Positions 37,616 through 46,470 of a stretch of 64,000 nt of DNA are shown here, piece after piece; the stretch's first letter is position 1, and each line of letters starts with the position of its first letter. The notes beneath the pieces are model-generated. The model ran no database searches. It saw only the letters and a program-made list of their open reading frames with translations, and was not told the DNA's origin. This stretch comes from Saccharomycopsis phalli (Eukaryota; Ascomycota; Saccharomycetes; Ascoideales; Saccharomycopsidaceae): NCBI GenBank assembly GCA_020342235.1, contig CP073214.1, positions 372,001 to 436,000 of the forward strand, in the 5' to 3' direction. The translations under genes and the position numbers were made by a program.

Positions 37616-39523
37616 ATGCTAAGAAGTTTTCAATTTAGATTTTGCAGATTTAAAACTTTTCGAAACTCTTATCCTTCAATTATAACTAGAAAGCACTCTA
37701 CAATGACTGACGTTGCTGGGTTAACTAAGCTTATCAACAACTTGGGATTTGAGTCTCCAGTAAAAACAACTGGCTCATTTCCAAACCACAACCCACTTGA
37801 TACGATTAGAAGTTATATTACTGCTGAATTGCATAAAGTAAGCAATGTGGATGAATCTATTATATTCCCAGCGTTGGAGTCTCCTAATTCTCAGGACAAG
37901 GGTGATTTGATTATTCCAGTTCCAAGATTAAGAGTCAAAGGAAAGCCAATGGAATTGGCCAGTGAATGGGCCAAAAGCTTTCCAACTGGTACTTATGTGG
38001 ATAAGGTTCAAGCACAAGGGCCTTTCCTTCAATTTTTCATCTCAAAGAAGTATTTGACTAATGTGGTTTTGAAAGATATCTTAACCAGAAAGGAGAAGTA
38101 CGGTTCTGTGCCTTTAGGTGAAAATAAAAAAATCATTATAGAGTTTTCATCTCCAAATATTGCCAAGCCTTTCCATGCTGGTCATTTGCGTTCCACTATC
38201 ATTGGTGGCTTTCTCTCCAACTTGTATGAACAATTGGGCTGGGATGTTGTTAAAATGAACTATCTTGGCGATTGGGGAAAACAATTTGGTATCTTAGCTG
38301 TTGGTTTTGAAAAATATGGTAGTGAGGAAGCTTTAAAGTCTGACCCTATCAATCATTTGTTTGAGGTTTATGTCAAGATTAACAAAGATATAACTGAGGA
38401 GAAAGAGAGCAACGAAGAGAAACAAAGTATTACCGACGATCGTGCTAGAGAATATTTTAAGAAGATGGAAAATGGTGACGAAGCAGCTCTTAAATTATGG
38501 AAGACCTTTAGGGAATTGTCAATTGAGAGATATATTGGTACTTATGCTCGTTTGAATATCATTTATGATCATTACTACGGCGAGTCCATGGTTTCCGAAG
38601 AATCTATCAAAAAGGCCTTTGAATTATTGGAGAAGAATGACATGATATTTGAGGATAAAGGAGCCAAGTGCATAGACTTGACCCCATTCAACAAGAAATT
38701 GGGTAAAGTTATAGTAGAAAAGTCCGATGGTACTAAATTGTACTTGACAAGAGATATTGCAGGGGCTATTGACCGTTACAACACTTTCAAGTTTGACAAG
38801 ATGATTTATGTCATCGCCACACAACAAGATCTTCACACCGCCCAATTCTTTGAGATTTTGAAGCAATTGGGATTTGAATGGGCTAAGGATTTGGTGCATG
38901 TGAACTTTGGTTTAGTGCAAGGTATGTCTACCCGTAAGGGAACTGTTGTTTTCTTGGATACTATCTTGGAGGAGACCAAGAAGGAAATGTTGAGTGTCAT
39001 GCAAAAGAACCAGGTAAAATACGCCCAAATTGAAGACCCAGAGACAGTTGCTGACTTGGTTGGTATCTCTGCTGTCATGATCCAAGATATGAGCGGCAAA
39101 AGAATTAACAATTATCACTTTAGTTGGGACAGAATGCTTTCGTTTGAAGGTGACACTGGCCCTTACTTACAATATGCCCATTCCAGATTGTCTTCTGTTG
39201 CTAGAAATGCAAAGGTTTCACAGGAAAATTTGGAATCAGCAGACTTGTCTTTGTTGCACGAAGATGCTGCTATGTCGTTGATCAGATACTTGGCGCAATA
39301 TCCAGATATTTTGATTCGTGCTGGTAAGAACAATGAGCCTTCTACTATTGTCACTTATCTTTTCAGACTTACACATGTGGTATCTTCCTGTTACGATGTC
39401 TTGTGGGTTGCTGGACAAGAGGAAGAGTTGGCCAGAGCTCGTTTAGCCCTCTATGTTGCTGCTAGACTTGTGATCAACAACGGTATGAGATTGTTGGGCT
39501 TGACACCAGTCGAAAGAATGTAA
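37616..39523 (+). CDS. Arginyl-tRNA synthetase, probably both mitochondrial and cytosolic
   Basis: 635 residues from the first ATG. The class Ia HIGH element is FHAGHLRSTIIG (about 187-190) and the KMSK-like element GMSTRKG (about 436-442). A C-terminal anticodon-binding domain has GPYLQYAHSRLSS and ends in LTPVERM. Codons 1-29 (MLRSFQFRFCRFKTFRNSYP) form an acid-free presequence. A second ATG in frame at 37703, in ACAATG context, starts MTDVAGLTKLINNLGF, which is where cytosolic enzymes begin. One gene could therefore make both forms by alternative initiation or transcription start. It attaches arginine to tRNA-Arg. Confidence 0.93.
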   Translation: MLRSFQFRFCRFKTFRNSYPSIITRKHSTMTDVAGLTKLINNLGFESPVKTTGSFPNHNPLDTIRSYITAELHKVSNVDESIIFPALESPNSQDKGDLIIPVPRLRVKGKPMELASEWAKSFPTGTYVDKVQAQGPFLQFFISKKYLTNVVLKDILTRKEKYGSVPLGENKKIIIEFSSPNIAKPFHAGHLRSTIIGGFLSNLYEQLGWDVVKMNYLGDWGKQFGILAVGFEKYGSEEALKSDPINHLFEVYVKINKDITEEKESNEEKQSITDDRAREYFKKMENGDEAALKLWKTFRELSIERYIGTYARLNIIYDHYYGESMVSEESIKKAFELLEKNDMIFEDKGAKCIDLTPFNKKLGKVIVEKSDGTKLYLTRDIAGAIDRYNTFKFDKMIYVIATQQDLHTAQFFEILKQLGFEWAKDLVHVNFGLVQGMSTRKGTVVFLDTILEETKKEMLSVMQKNQVKYAQIEDPETVADLVGISAVMIQDMSGKRINNYHFSWDRMLSFEGDTGPYLQYAHSRLSSVARNAKVSQENLESADLSLLHEDAAMSLIRYLAQYPDILIRAGKNNEPSTIVTYLFRLTHVVSSCYDVLWVAGQEEELARARLALYVAARLVINNGMRLLGLTPVERM

Positions 39524-39649
39524 TAAAATAGCTAATATATTTATAATATCATTTCTAACAATGTATGTGGTGATGCTACCATTACACGTTCTCTGTTACA
39601 AAGTGATAAACTAAATTTTCTTGACATTATACATTCATTATAAGAAAAC

Positions 39650-40339
39650 CTAATTAACCAAAGCAGAAGCAGTAGCGGACTCGTACTTCCAGTTTGGTGG
39701 CAAAACAGAAACGGTTCTGTAGTATCTAGCCAATCTGTGGATTCTAGACTCAATCAAAATCAATCTGAATTTGGAGTCCTTGTCCTTTCTGTTGGTCTCC
39801 AAGTGCTTTCTGACGGAGACAGCCTTCTTGATCAAGCAGTACAAGTCCTCTGGAATCTCTGGAGCCAATCCGTTGGACTTCAAGATTCTCAAGATGGTGT
39901 TACCAGTGACAACAGTAGCTTGTGGAACACCGTGAGCATCTCTCAATACAACACCGATTTGAGATGGAGTCAAACCCTTTCTAGCGTACTTGATGACTTG
40001 CTCAACAACGGACTCTGGTGTAGACTTGAACCACGATGGGGCTTGTCTAGAATATGGCTTAGCCGAGGAAGAAATTCCCTTACCCTAAAATAGTTAGTAT
40101 TTACAGTCTTGAAAAAAAATACTTTGCACAATTGTGCCTTTAAAATAAATTTTATAAGATGAATGGTGTCGCATAGCATTACGAATATATCATTCGATAA
40201 CTAAGCAACTGGAAGCTTTCCAGACAGCTTAGCCGCAACACTATTAGAACGACCCTTATTCAGTACTTTTTTAACTTATCCCATAATCATTTCTCTTTAA
40301 TTATTCGATTTCACATACAGTACTGTGCATACGACCCAT
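39650..40339 (-). CDS. RPS13: 40S ribosomal protein uS15 (two exons)
   Basis: The exons are 40319-40339 and 39650-40084, giving 151 residues, the same as S. cerevisiae Rps13. Exon 1 encodes MGRMHST; exon 2 resumes [19 protein letters not shown] and ends [19 protein letters not shown] plus ALVN. The 234-nt intron has a GTATGT donor and a consensus TACTAAC branch, and is the longest in the window, as usual for yeast ribosomal-protein genes. uS15 sits in the central domain of the small subunit and contacts 18S rRNA. A CACGTG lies 109 nt before the ATG. Confidence 0.97.
40085..40318 (-). other. RPS13 intron
   Basis: 234 nt, GTATGT donor, TACTAAC branch, ATTTTAG acceptor. I looked for C/D-box snoRNA motifs and found no convincing pair. 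Confidence 0.9.
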
Positions 40340-40448
40340 TTTGAATAGTTGTGTTTTGTTGTATGATAATCTCTAGAAATATTCAATCTCTGAAATTTTT
40401 CTTAACCCACCATCTGTCTGTCACAACACTTTTCGCTCATGTGAAGAT

Positions 40449-40454
40449 CACGTG
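40449..40454. promoter_or_regulatory. CACGTG site upstream of RPS13
   Basis: GATCACGTGCAT, 109 nt before the ATG. Cbf1 is known to act with Tbf1 at ribosomal-protein genes in Candida albicans, which fits this site. Confidence 0.5.
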
Positions 40455-40491
40455 CATATACAATGGGCTTATCGGAAGGGCGCTCGTAACA

Positions 40492-41136
40492 TTACAGCTT
40501 GGCCAAGTAAACGGTCGCAATACTTAAAACTTCCAATATGTTTTCTGGTTTTGATGAAAGTCTGTAATAACCATATTTATAGTCAATATCTTCGAGGTAA
40601 CCTATCATTTCTTGGGTTTCTTCGTATCCCCGTCCTGGGCTCGTGATTTTAAGTAGGGTGTTGTTCTGCATGTTCCATCGATATTTAATGCTGGTGGATT
40701 TGTCTTTCATGCCAAATTCTAAGAAATATTTCTTTTTAGTTCTATTAAGATATAATGTCGATGTATGATCGGTATCTTGATCATTCGCAAACTGAATCCA
40801 TGATTTAAAGCCAGGAAAACTAAGTGATTCATAGTTATGAACAACAATATTAGCCTGTAATTTCCTTGACTTGCGTATATCATAATTGATTTGGGATCTT
40901 TCCACAGAGGTACATCTGATAAGGGAAACTATCTTTCCCTTTTTGTTGCGTAATGTTCCACCATTTGTTTTAGTATATTTAAGCATGTGCCCTTCAAAGA
41001 CTCCAGAATCCACGACAAAATGATCAGCCTTACTGGAATAAGTTAGAATATCATGGATTTTCTTTATCGTATATACGCCAATACTGGTTAGCGCTGCTCC
41101 AGCAGCAAATACCATTGGAATGATTATTGTCGTCAT
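40492..41136 (-). CDS. Unrecognised membrane-anchored protein
   Basis: 214 residues, not recognised. One hydrophobic N-terminal segment (IIIPMVFAAGAALTSIGVYTI) could anchor it or act as a signal. The rest is soluble, beta-rich looking and basic, with alternating hydrophobic/polar strands such as KIVSLIRCTSVERSQINYDI and KKYFLEFGMKDKSTSIKYRW. It resembles scramblase/tubby-like beta-barrel folds only in general character. The ATG at 41136 is the sole candidate start. Confidence 0.7.
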   Translation of the reverse strand: MTTIIIPMVFAAGAALTSIGVYTIKKIHDILTYSSKADHFVVDSGVFEGHMLKYTKTNGGTLRNKKGKIVSLIRCTSVERSQINYDIRKSRKLQANIVVHNYESLSFPGFKSWIQFANDQDTDHTSTLYLNRTKKKYFLEFGMKDKSTSIKYRWNMQNNTLLKITSPGRGYEETQEMIGYLEDIDYKYGYYRLSSKPENILEVLSIATVYLAKL

Positions 41137-41704
41137 AGTTAAATGGTAGCTAAACAGCCTCCGTGGGAACTATTACTAGAGACACAAAGCCAGTAGCAGG
41201 CATGTCTGTCAAATACAAATGTGCACAAATCAAAATAAGTAGGCACTCTAGCCTTGTGAGCTGCAAGACTTGTGTCATTGATCTAGGGATAGCTTCTTAC
41301 TTTTGATGTCTTCCAATAGATATTTTTGAAATAATAAATACAAGATGCTGATGCTACCAATCTATAAGCAGGTCCCAGTTGAAGATCATTAGAGTTGTGG
41401 ATGATTGCAATTACCCCATTTTGTTATCCCCAATACTGAGTCAAACCATGTCTTGCGGTATTGGCAGGTATCGTGCTAAGCATTTTTCATGGTAGCAATG
41501 GTCTCTGGTAGACAAAGTCTCCATATTTCTAATATTTTAATGGTTGTGATATGTTTGATCGATGAATTGTCATTATTACGGAATAAGAAAGCACGTTTGT
41601 ATGCCCTTGCACTTTTTGTGGGCTCGGCCCGAGGACTGGCCTAATAATGCAGCTCAGCGTCTGTTCTTGATCAACCAAAAAAGTACCAGCAGATTCAGTT
41701 TAAA
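41137..41704. promoter_or_regulatory. Divergent promoter before SER2
   Basis: 568 nt between the unknown gene start and SER2. It contains a perfect TGAGTCA (41437-41443). Short frames at 41562-41759 are not conserved in appearance. No RNA gene is seen. Confidence 0.5.
41437..41443. promoter_or_regulatory. Gcn4-type TGAGTCA site upstream of SER2
   Basis: The palindromic AP-1/Gcn4 heptamer lies 261 nt before the SER2 ATG. Serine biosynthesis is a known target of general amino-acid control in yeasts, so the placement is sensible. Confidence 0.55.
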
Positions 41705-42682
41705 ATGGGGTATAGCGCGACTATTATTTCACAGGACAAAAGATATAACGATGATATAATCGGCGAGTTTATGGCTTTGATTGGATCTTTAAATGGATTG
41801 ATTTTTCATTCCGTCCAAGTGCTCTCACCTGGTAAGGCTACAGACTTTATTGTTCAAGTTGAAGAAGGAGCGAACGAAAGCGTGGTTATTGAAAGCGCCA
41901 GAGCTGAAATAAAAAAGTTCAACTCTGAATATAACCAGAAAAAGTCTGAGAACGAAAAGGTGGATATCATATTTCAATTAAATGGCCCTACACGTAGCCA
42001 GAAGAAGCTATTTATCTTTGATATGGACTCCACCTTGATCACACAAGAGGTTATTGAATTAATTGCGGCGTATGCAGGAGTAGAGGACAAGGTCAAAGAA
42101 ATCACTGACGCAGCTATGCGTGGGGAAATTGATTTTAATGAATCTTTGGCCCAGAGAGTCAAGCTTTTGAAAGGAATTGAATCTGCCAAAATATGGGAGG
42201 AGTTGCAAGGCAAACTTCAAATCACCAACGGTGCCGTTGAATTGACCAAAGGATTAAAGAAATTAGGAATGGTACTTGGTGTTTTGTCGGGCGGATTTCT
42301 TCCCTTGGCAAACTACTTGAAGGGAAAACTCAACTTGGATTATGCTTACGCGAACAACTTAAAGGTCACAGTTGATCCTCTGCTGAAAAAGGAGATTCTT
42401 GCTGGGGAGACGTTTGGTGAGATTGTCAATGGTGACAAAAAAGCCGAGTTATTGTCGAGAATTGCCCACGAAAATGGAATTAACCTTGAGGACGCAGTAG
42501 CAGTCGGAGACGGAGCAAATGACTTGAAAATGATGAGTGTTGCCGGCTGGGGAATTGCTTGGAATGCCAAGCCAAAGGTCCAACTTGAGGCCAAATCAGC
42601 CTTGAATTCCAAGTCATTGAAGGATGTCTTCTATATTTTGGGATACAATGACGATCATATTGAAGAATTATTGAAAGACTAG
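41705..42682 (+). CDS. SER2: Phosphoserine phosphatase
   Basis: 325 residues (309 in S. cerevisiae). The HAD catalytic motif is FDMDSTLI with nucleophile D106 and acid D108. Motif II is VLSGGF, and motif III/IV is VAVGDGANDLKMM. The SerB cap sequence ITDAAMRGEIDFNESLAQRV is nearly invariant. The first ~95 residues are the variable N-terminal extension of fungal Ser2. It removes phosphate from phosphoserine in the last step of serine synthesis. Confidence 0.95.
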   Translation: MGYSATIISQDKRYNDDIIGEFMALIGSLNGLIFHSVQVLSPGKATDFIVQVEEGANESVVIESARAEIKKFNSEYNQKKSENEKVDIIFQLNGPTRSQKKLFIFDMDSTLITQEVIELIAAYAGVEDKVKEITDAAMRGEIDFNESLAQRVKLLKGIESAKIWEELQGKLQITNGAVELTKGLKKLGMVLGVLSGGFLPLANYLKGKLNLDYAYANNLKVTVDPLLKKEILAGETFGEIVNGDKKAELLSRIAHENGINLEDAVAVGDGANDLKMMSVAGWGIAWNAKPKVQLEAKSALNSKSLKDVFYILGYNDDHIEELLKD

Positions 42683-42718
42683 TCTAAGGAAATAATACAC
42701 TACTAAACAAGCTTGTAG

Positions 42719-43567
42719 TTAAGACACTATTCTGCCTCTTGCTACCCCGATGATAGCATTGAATACTAAAATTCCCTCGCCCACTTGAACATCTTTGATT
42801 GGAACAATACCTTCTTCCACGAATCCCTTTGTGATTAGCATCTGTCTTACAACGCCACATAAACACCCCAGAGAGATAGCAGGAGTGACCCATTTATAAA
42901 CTGGCTTATCATTTTCCGTCACCTGTCTATAAAAAGCCACATTACAAATGGAGGTCTCAGTAACCTGACCAGCATTATTGTGCAATAAAACGTCAGCTGG
43001 TTGACTTTTTCCCGTCAATAGTGCCTCTCTGGCTTCATTGTAATGATCTCTATATGTTGTTTTGAAAGAAGTAAATACGCTTATAGGTGTTACCTTTGGG
43101 TTGACGTAAATATCATACTGAAGCGAGTTCAAATTGTCAAACCCTTTTATATTGTACAACCCGTCAAGAAGATTTTCCCTCTTTGGAACTTTGGTAGCTT
43201 CTATTAATACATTTCCTTCCTTGGTTACGCGGAGTCTTAATTTATATGGCGTCGAGACTGTATACTCAGGGTCAGTATTCTTCAAGTTATTCACAACCTC
43301 TTGCAACTTTGATAAAAGCAACTCCTTTGTGATAGTAAAGCCCCATTGGAAAATTTTTAATTCAAGTTGCAATCGACACAAATGCTCGTCAAATAGAAAG
43401 AAGCATGATGCTGGCTTAATAGTCTCCTTCAAATGGGGTTCGTATCTAATTGCAGAGAGAATCTCAAACGAATGCGAATCAGATTCACGAGTATCCAAGA
43501 AGAAATACTTGTTAACGTAGCTTTCTTCAATCCCTCGAACAATATTATCGTGTCTGGATACTGTCAT
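42719..43567 (-). CDS. ABZ2: Aminodeoxychorismate lyase (class IV aminotransferase fold)
   Basis: 282 residues. The C-terminal half shows the fold-type IV PLP signatures: DVLLHNNAGQVTETSICNVAF and WVTPAISLGCLCGVVRQML. The N-terminal FEILSAIRYEP and the HLCRLQLELKIFQW region are typical of fungal Abz2. The enzyme converts 4-amino-4-deoxychorismate to p-aminobenzoate and pyruvate for folate. A branched-chain or D-amino-acid transaminase is less likely given the Abz2-like length and motifs. It converges on SER2 with 36 nt between stops. Confidence 0.82.
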   Translation of the reverse strand: MTVSRHDNIVRGIEESYVNKYFFLDTRESDSHSFEILSAIRYEPHLKETIKPASCFFLFDEHLCRLQLELKIFQWGFTITKELLLSKLQEVVNNLKNTDPEYTVSTPYKLRLRVTKEGNVLIEATKVPKRENLLDGLYNIKGFDNLNSLQYDIYVNPKVTPISVFTSFKTTYRDHYNEAREALLTGKSQPADVLLHNNAGQVTETSICNVAFYRQVTENDKPVYKWVTPAISLGCLCGVVRQMLITKGFVEEGIVPIKDVQVGEGILVFNAIIGVARGRIVS

Positions 43568-43700
43568 TGCAGATCAGGATTAGTTACTCCACGGGTCAAT
43601 CATTTGAGAACAAACGTTCAAAACCACAAACAATTGCAAAACCAAAGGCAAACTACACTAGTAACCGTTTATATTTTCATTTAATTATAAAACCCAAAAA

Positions 43701-44012
43701 TTAAGCGTTGGCGTTAATGACTCTATTGATGACGTTTGGATCAGCCCCAATGACTCTCTCAATCTCCTTGCCCTCCTTGAATAATATAAGAGTTGGCATA
43801 GCAGTAATTTTTTCGGCCTTAGCAACATCTGGAACGCCATCAACATCAACCTTTACGAACTTGACAGTAGTTAACTTGGCCTCCAACTTCTCCAAAAGTG
43901 GGACAATCATCTTACAGGGTCCACACCAAGTAGCAAAGAAGTCGACCACAACCAAACCGTCGCTTTTGATAGCTTCAGCGTATTCTTCTGAGGTATTCAA
44001 AACCTTGACCAT
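43701..44012 (-). CDS. TRX1: Cytosolic thioredoxin
   Basis: 103 residues, a complete single thioredoxin domain. The active site FFATWCGPCK places the redox cysteines at C30 and C33. The cis-proline loop is AMPTLILF. No targeting sequence precedes MVKVLNTSEEY, so it is cytosolic. It supplies electrons to peroxiredoxins, ribonucleotide reductase and PAPS reductase. A CACGTG lies 110 nt upstream. Confidence 0.95.
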   Translation of the reverse strand: MVKVLNTSEEYAEAIKSDGLVVVDFFATWCGPCKMIVPLLEKLEAKLTTVKFVKVDVDGVPDVAKAEKITAMPTLILFKEGKEIERVIGADPNVINRVINANA

Positions 44013-44122
44013 TGTATATGTAGTGTACTAATAATAATATCTTGGGATTTTAACGGGAAAATGCAGCGTTTATATACCGAGCAGGGCTGGAACCTGGAAT
44101 TGTAATCATTATTAATGCACTG

Positions 44123-44128
44123 CACGTG
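44123..44128. promoter_or_regulatory. CACGTG site upstream of TRX1
   Basis: TGCACGTGACGCG, 110 nt before the TRX1 ATG, in the 520-nt TRX1-NUXM divergent region (44013-44532). The remainder of that region is AT-rich with no gene seen. Confidence 0.45.
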
Positions 44129-44423
44129 ACGCGTATTTCGGAGTGGCATGGTCATAGTTTGCGGAGGCTGAGAACAGGTACCATAAAATAGTCACATACT
44201 AATTCTCTAGTAGTGGCAAATGTTTTAAACTCTACAGCTCTCCTATAAAGCATAATAAAGCAAACTGTACTAAGCGCTAAAGAGTACCAATCAAAGGCTT
44301 TCCTAGATTATAGTACTACCATGTTTGGTATCAGCCAATCAAATAGTAATTATATAGGCTTTGGGCTTGATATAAGCTCATTTAAATATATATATATTCC
44401 AATGCTCCTTCCAGCAATACTGC

Positions 44424-44429
44424 CACGTG
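44424..44429. promoter_or_regulatory. CACGTG site upstream of NUXM
   Basis: TGCCACGTGATC, 103 nt before the NUXM ATG. C. albicans Cbf1 is reported to bind respiratory genes, consistent with this target. Confidence 0.45.
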
Positions 44430-44532
44430 ATCATCGTTTCGCCGAGACACGTCAGGGTAACATAATTTCAATCTAGGTTTCCATGATTGGATGAAAATCA
44501 GAGGTCAACATCTGGATAGAGAAAGCAATACA

Positions 44533-45102
44533 ATGTCAAATCCAGCACCACCAACTCAGTTTGAGGTAGGTAATATTTAATGCAATCAATTTGGATAAAC
44601 TGATATTAACCACTAGAAAATTGATTCGGATCCGATTTTCAGCAAAGTTGTTGGCTACTTCAGACCCTCCGACTATGGAGTTATTGCGGCTGCTACTGCT
44701 ACTTTTCCGGCTCTTTTAACGTTATTTGAAAAGATTGAGCCGGTTAACGGAAAGAAGTTTGTTAGACCTTCGGCATCTATGCTTAGATTTTCGACTTTTC
44801 TTGGTCTTACTGGTGGATTTCTCATTGCCTACAGTAGATCCTCACAGAGATTTTGGGGATGGAGAGAAAACCAAATTGAGTTGCAAAGATATAAAGAGGA
44901 TATAAAACAAAATTTATTAAAGGGTGAGCCACCACACGGAAAATCTAGCTTGAGTCCATGGTTGCAAGACATTGCAAACAGAAACTCTGTCAACTCACAA
45001 CTTGGATTAAACATAATCCCATGGTTTAATTTTGTTAACCATCCTTACCACGGTAATGAAAGTCTTGTGGAGGAGGTCAGAGCTGAGTTAAACAAACAGT
45101 AA
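44533..45102 (+). CDS. NUXM: Mitochondrial complex I accessory subunit NUXM (20.9-kDa type), two exons
   Basis: The exons are 44533-44565 and 44617-45102, giving 172 residues. The 51-nt intron starts GTAGGT, and its TATTAAC branch lies seven nt before the CTAG acceptor. The product reads MSNPAPPTQFE then KIDSDPIFSKVVGYFRPSDY. Two hydrophobic segments follow, with LGLTGGFLIAYSRSSQRFWGW between them and the tail. It ends with NSQLGLNIIPWFNFVNHPYHG. These match the Neurospora 20.9-kDa subunit (PSDY, SSKRFWGW, FNFVNHPHHG). The subunit belongs to the membrane arm. Its presence shows the yeast has proton-pumping complex I, unlike Saccharomyces. Confidence 0.87.
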
Positions 45103-45203
45103 ACAACTGCATAATTGGGAATATATTATGAATCTTATATTTCTGGAATTTTTCAATAGCTAATCTAATTGTCAGCGAAACCTCAGAATTGCCTATTTAC
45201 CTT

Positions 45204-46028
45204 TTATTTTTTAGGTCGTTTGTAGTTTTTCACATTCTTTTGAGTAAATTCTCTTGGCCCCAATGGTCTCTTGGATGATGAAACTGTACGATATGTCGAA
45301 TGTGGAAGGTCATCAATGAATGTGCTATTGGGGGTAGGTAATGTAGTGCGATGCAGTTCTGACTTTGCCTTGGTATCATCTAGTGAGCCATGTGTCGAGA
45401 CAGGCGAGGATGCTGCAACAGGGGGTTCGCTATTTGATGGAATTTGCCAAGTTTCCCGTTCCCCCCGGGTGGTATTGAGGTGATTGTCGATCGTACTCTG
45501 CAATGACATTAATGTAGTTAATACTATATTTTGCGACTTCTCCATTGCCTCTATTTTCTCAAGTAGTACGCCATTGTCAGGCCTCGTAAATTCCGTCTCG
45601 GAGAGATTACCGCACGAGGAAGTAGGCTTGTAGTTTGCATCGGAGCTCTGTGTTTGAAACGACTGCGACTCTTTTATCTCGCAAATGTCCTTCCTTACAT
45701 AGGACATCTCTTTCAATAGCTCCGACGTGCTGATATGTGTCGGATACTGATTCACAATGGCCTTGAGGATTTTCTTGTACTCTACGCTGGTGGCTGTCAA
45801 GGAGTCCTGACCCTTTTCTAGCCGCCGCATCATCTGTCCCATTTTTTCCAAGATCACTTCGGATTTCTGTTTCAAGTCAATTGATTCTATTTCTAGCCTG
45901 CTAGACCATTTGACTAAACTCATCATCAATTCCTCGCGCTCATCCCCCGGGCTGCTCCTTACAAATAGGTCGCTCAATTCGGAGCCGCTGCTATCAGAGA
46001 CATCTGTAGGCTGATCCAAAATATCCAT
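45204..46028 (-). CDS. Unrecognised coiled-coil protein
   Basis: 274 residues from the ATG at 46028 (MDILDQPTDVSDSSGSELSD). An acidic, serine-rich N-terminus precedes a predicted coiled coil at about 35-150 (IESIDLKQKSEVILEKMGQM, ELLKEMSYVRKDICEIKES). A second helix lies near 170-195. A Ser/Pro/Thr-rich region and a basic C-terminus (QKNVKNYKRPKK) finish it. I do not recognise the family. Spindle, meiotic-axis or kinetochore adaptors often look like this and diverge quickly, but that is a guess. Confidence 0.7.
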   Translation of the reverse strand: MDILDQPTDVSDSSGSELSDLFVRSSPGDEREELMMSLVKWSSRLEIESIDLKQKSEVILEKMGQMMRRLEKGQDSLTATSVEYKKILKAIVNQYPTHISTSELLKEMSYVRKDICEIKESQSFQTQSSDANYKPTSSCGNLSETEFTRPDNGVLLEKIEAMEKSQNIVLTTLMSLQSTIDNHLNTTRGERETWQIPSNSEPPVAASSPVSTHGSLDDTKAKSELHRTTLPTPNSTFIDDLPHSTYRTVSSSKRPLGPREFTQKNVKNYKRPKK

Positions 46029-46470
46029 AAATCTGAATTTCACCAAGCAATGCGCTCTATTTGAACGACAACCAGGTACAAGACAAGCGCTGAAATATGG
46101 TAGTTGGGTACTGATGTTATATGCAGCTATGTTGCAGGAAGCCTATGGTGGCATACTTGCCGTAGTATAGGCATACCTCCGAGGCTGGAATTTTAAAATT
46201 CCAATATACGCAATTGGTCATCATGGCACAAGGGATTTACCGCTTAAAAATTTCAGAATGTCGCGGTAGCACATAAGTTTCTGCGCACCTCCTTAGGTAC
46301 ACGCCATTGTAGTGGTACGTGTATCGTCATCAGATGTCCCGGGACAAATGTTCTCCTGACGGGCCCCGACTGTACAGGTATATATAAAGGTGTTCGCGCC
46401 AGCCATTATCGAGCAGAGAAATTTTTCACATTGCACAGATAAATTTTTTTACGCAACAAAAATAATAAAA
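46029..46470. promoter_or_regulatory. Divergent upstream region with the FBA1 promoter
   Basis: 442 nt. A TATATATAAA at 46379-46388 lies 82 nt before the FBA1 ATG and is followed by an A-rich leader (AAAAATAATAAAAATG). That is a strong TATA-type promoter fitting a glycolytic gene. Confidence 0.6.

Noticed and set aside
40085-40318. Possible snoRNA in the RPS13 intron
   Set aside because: Animal RPS13 introns host U14, so I looked for C and D boxes. The candidates (ATGATTA, CTGA) are imperfect and too close together.
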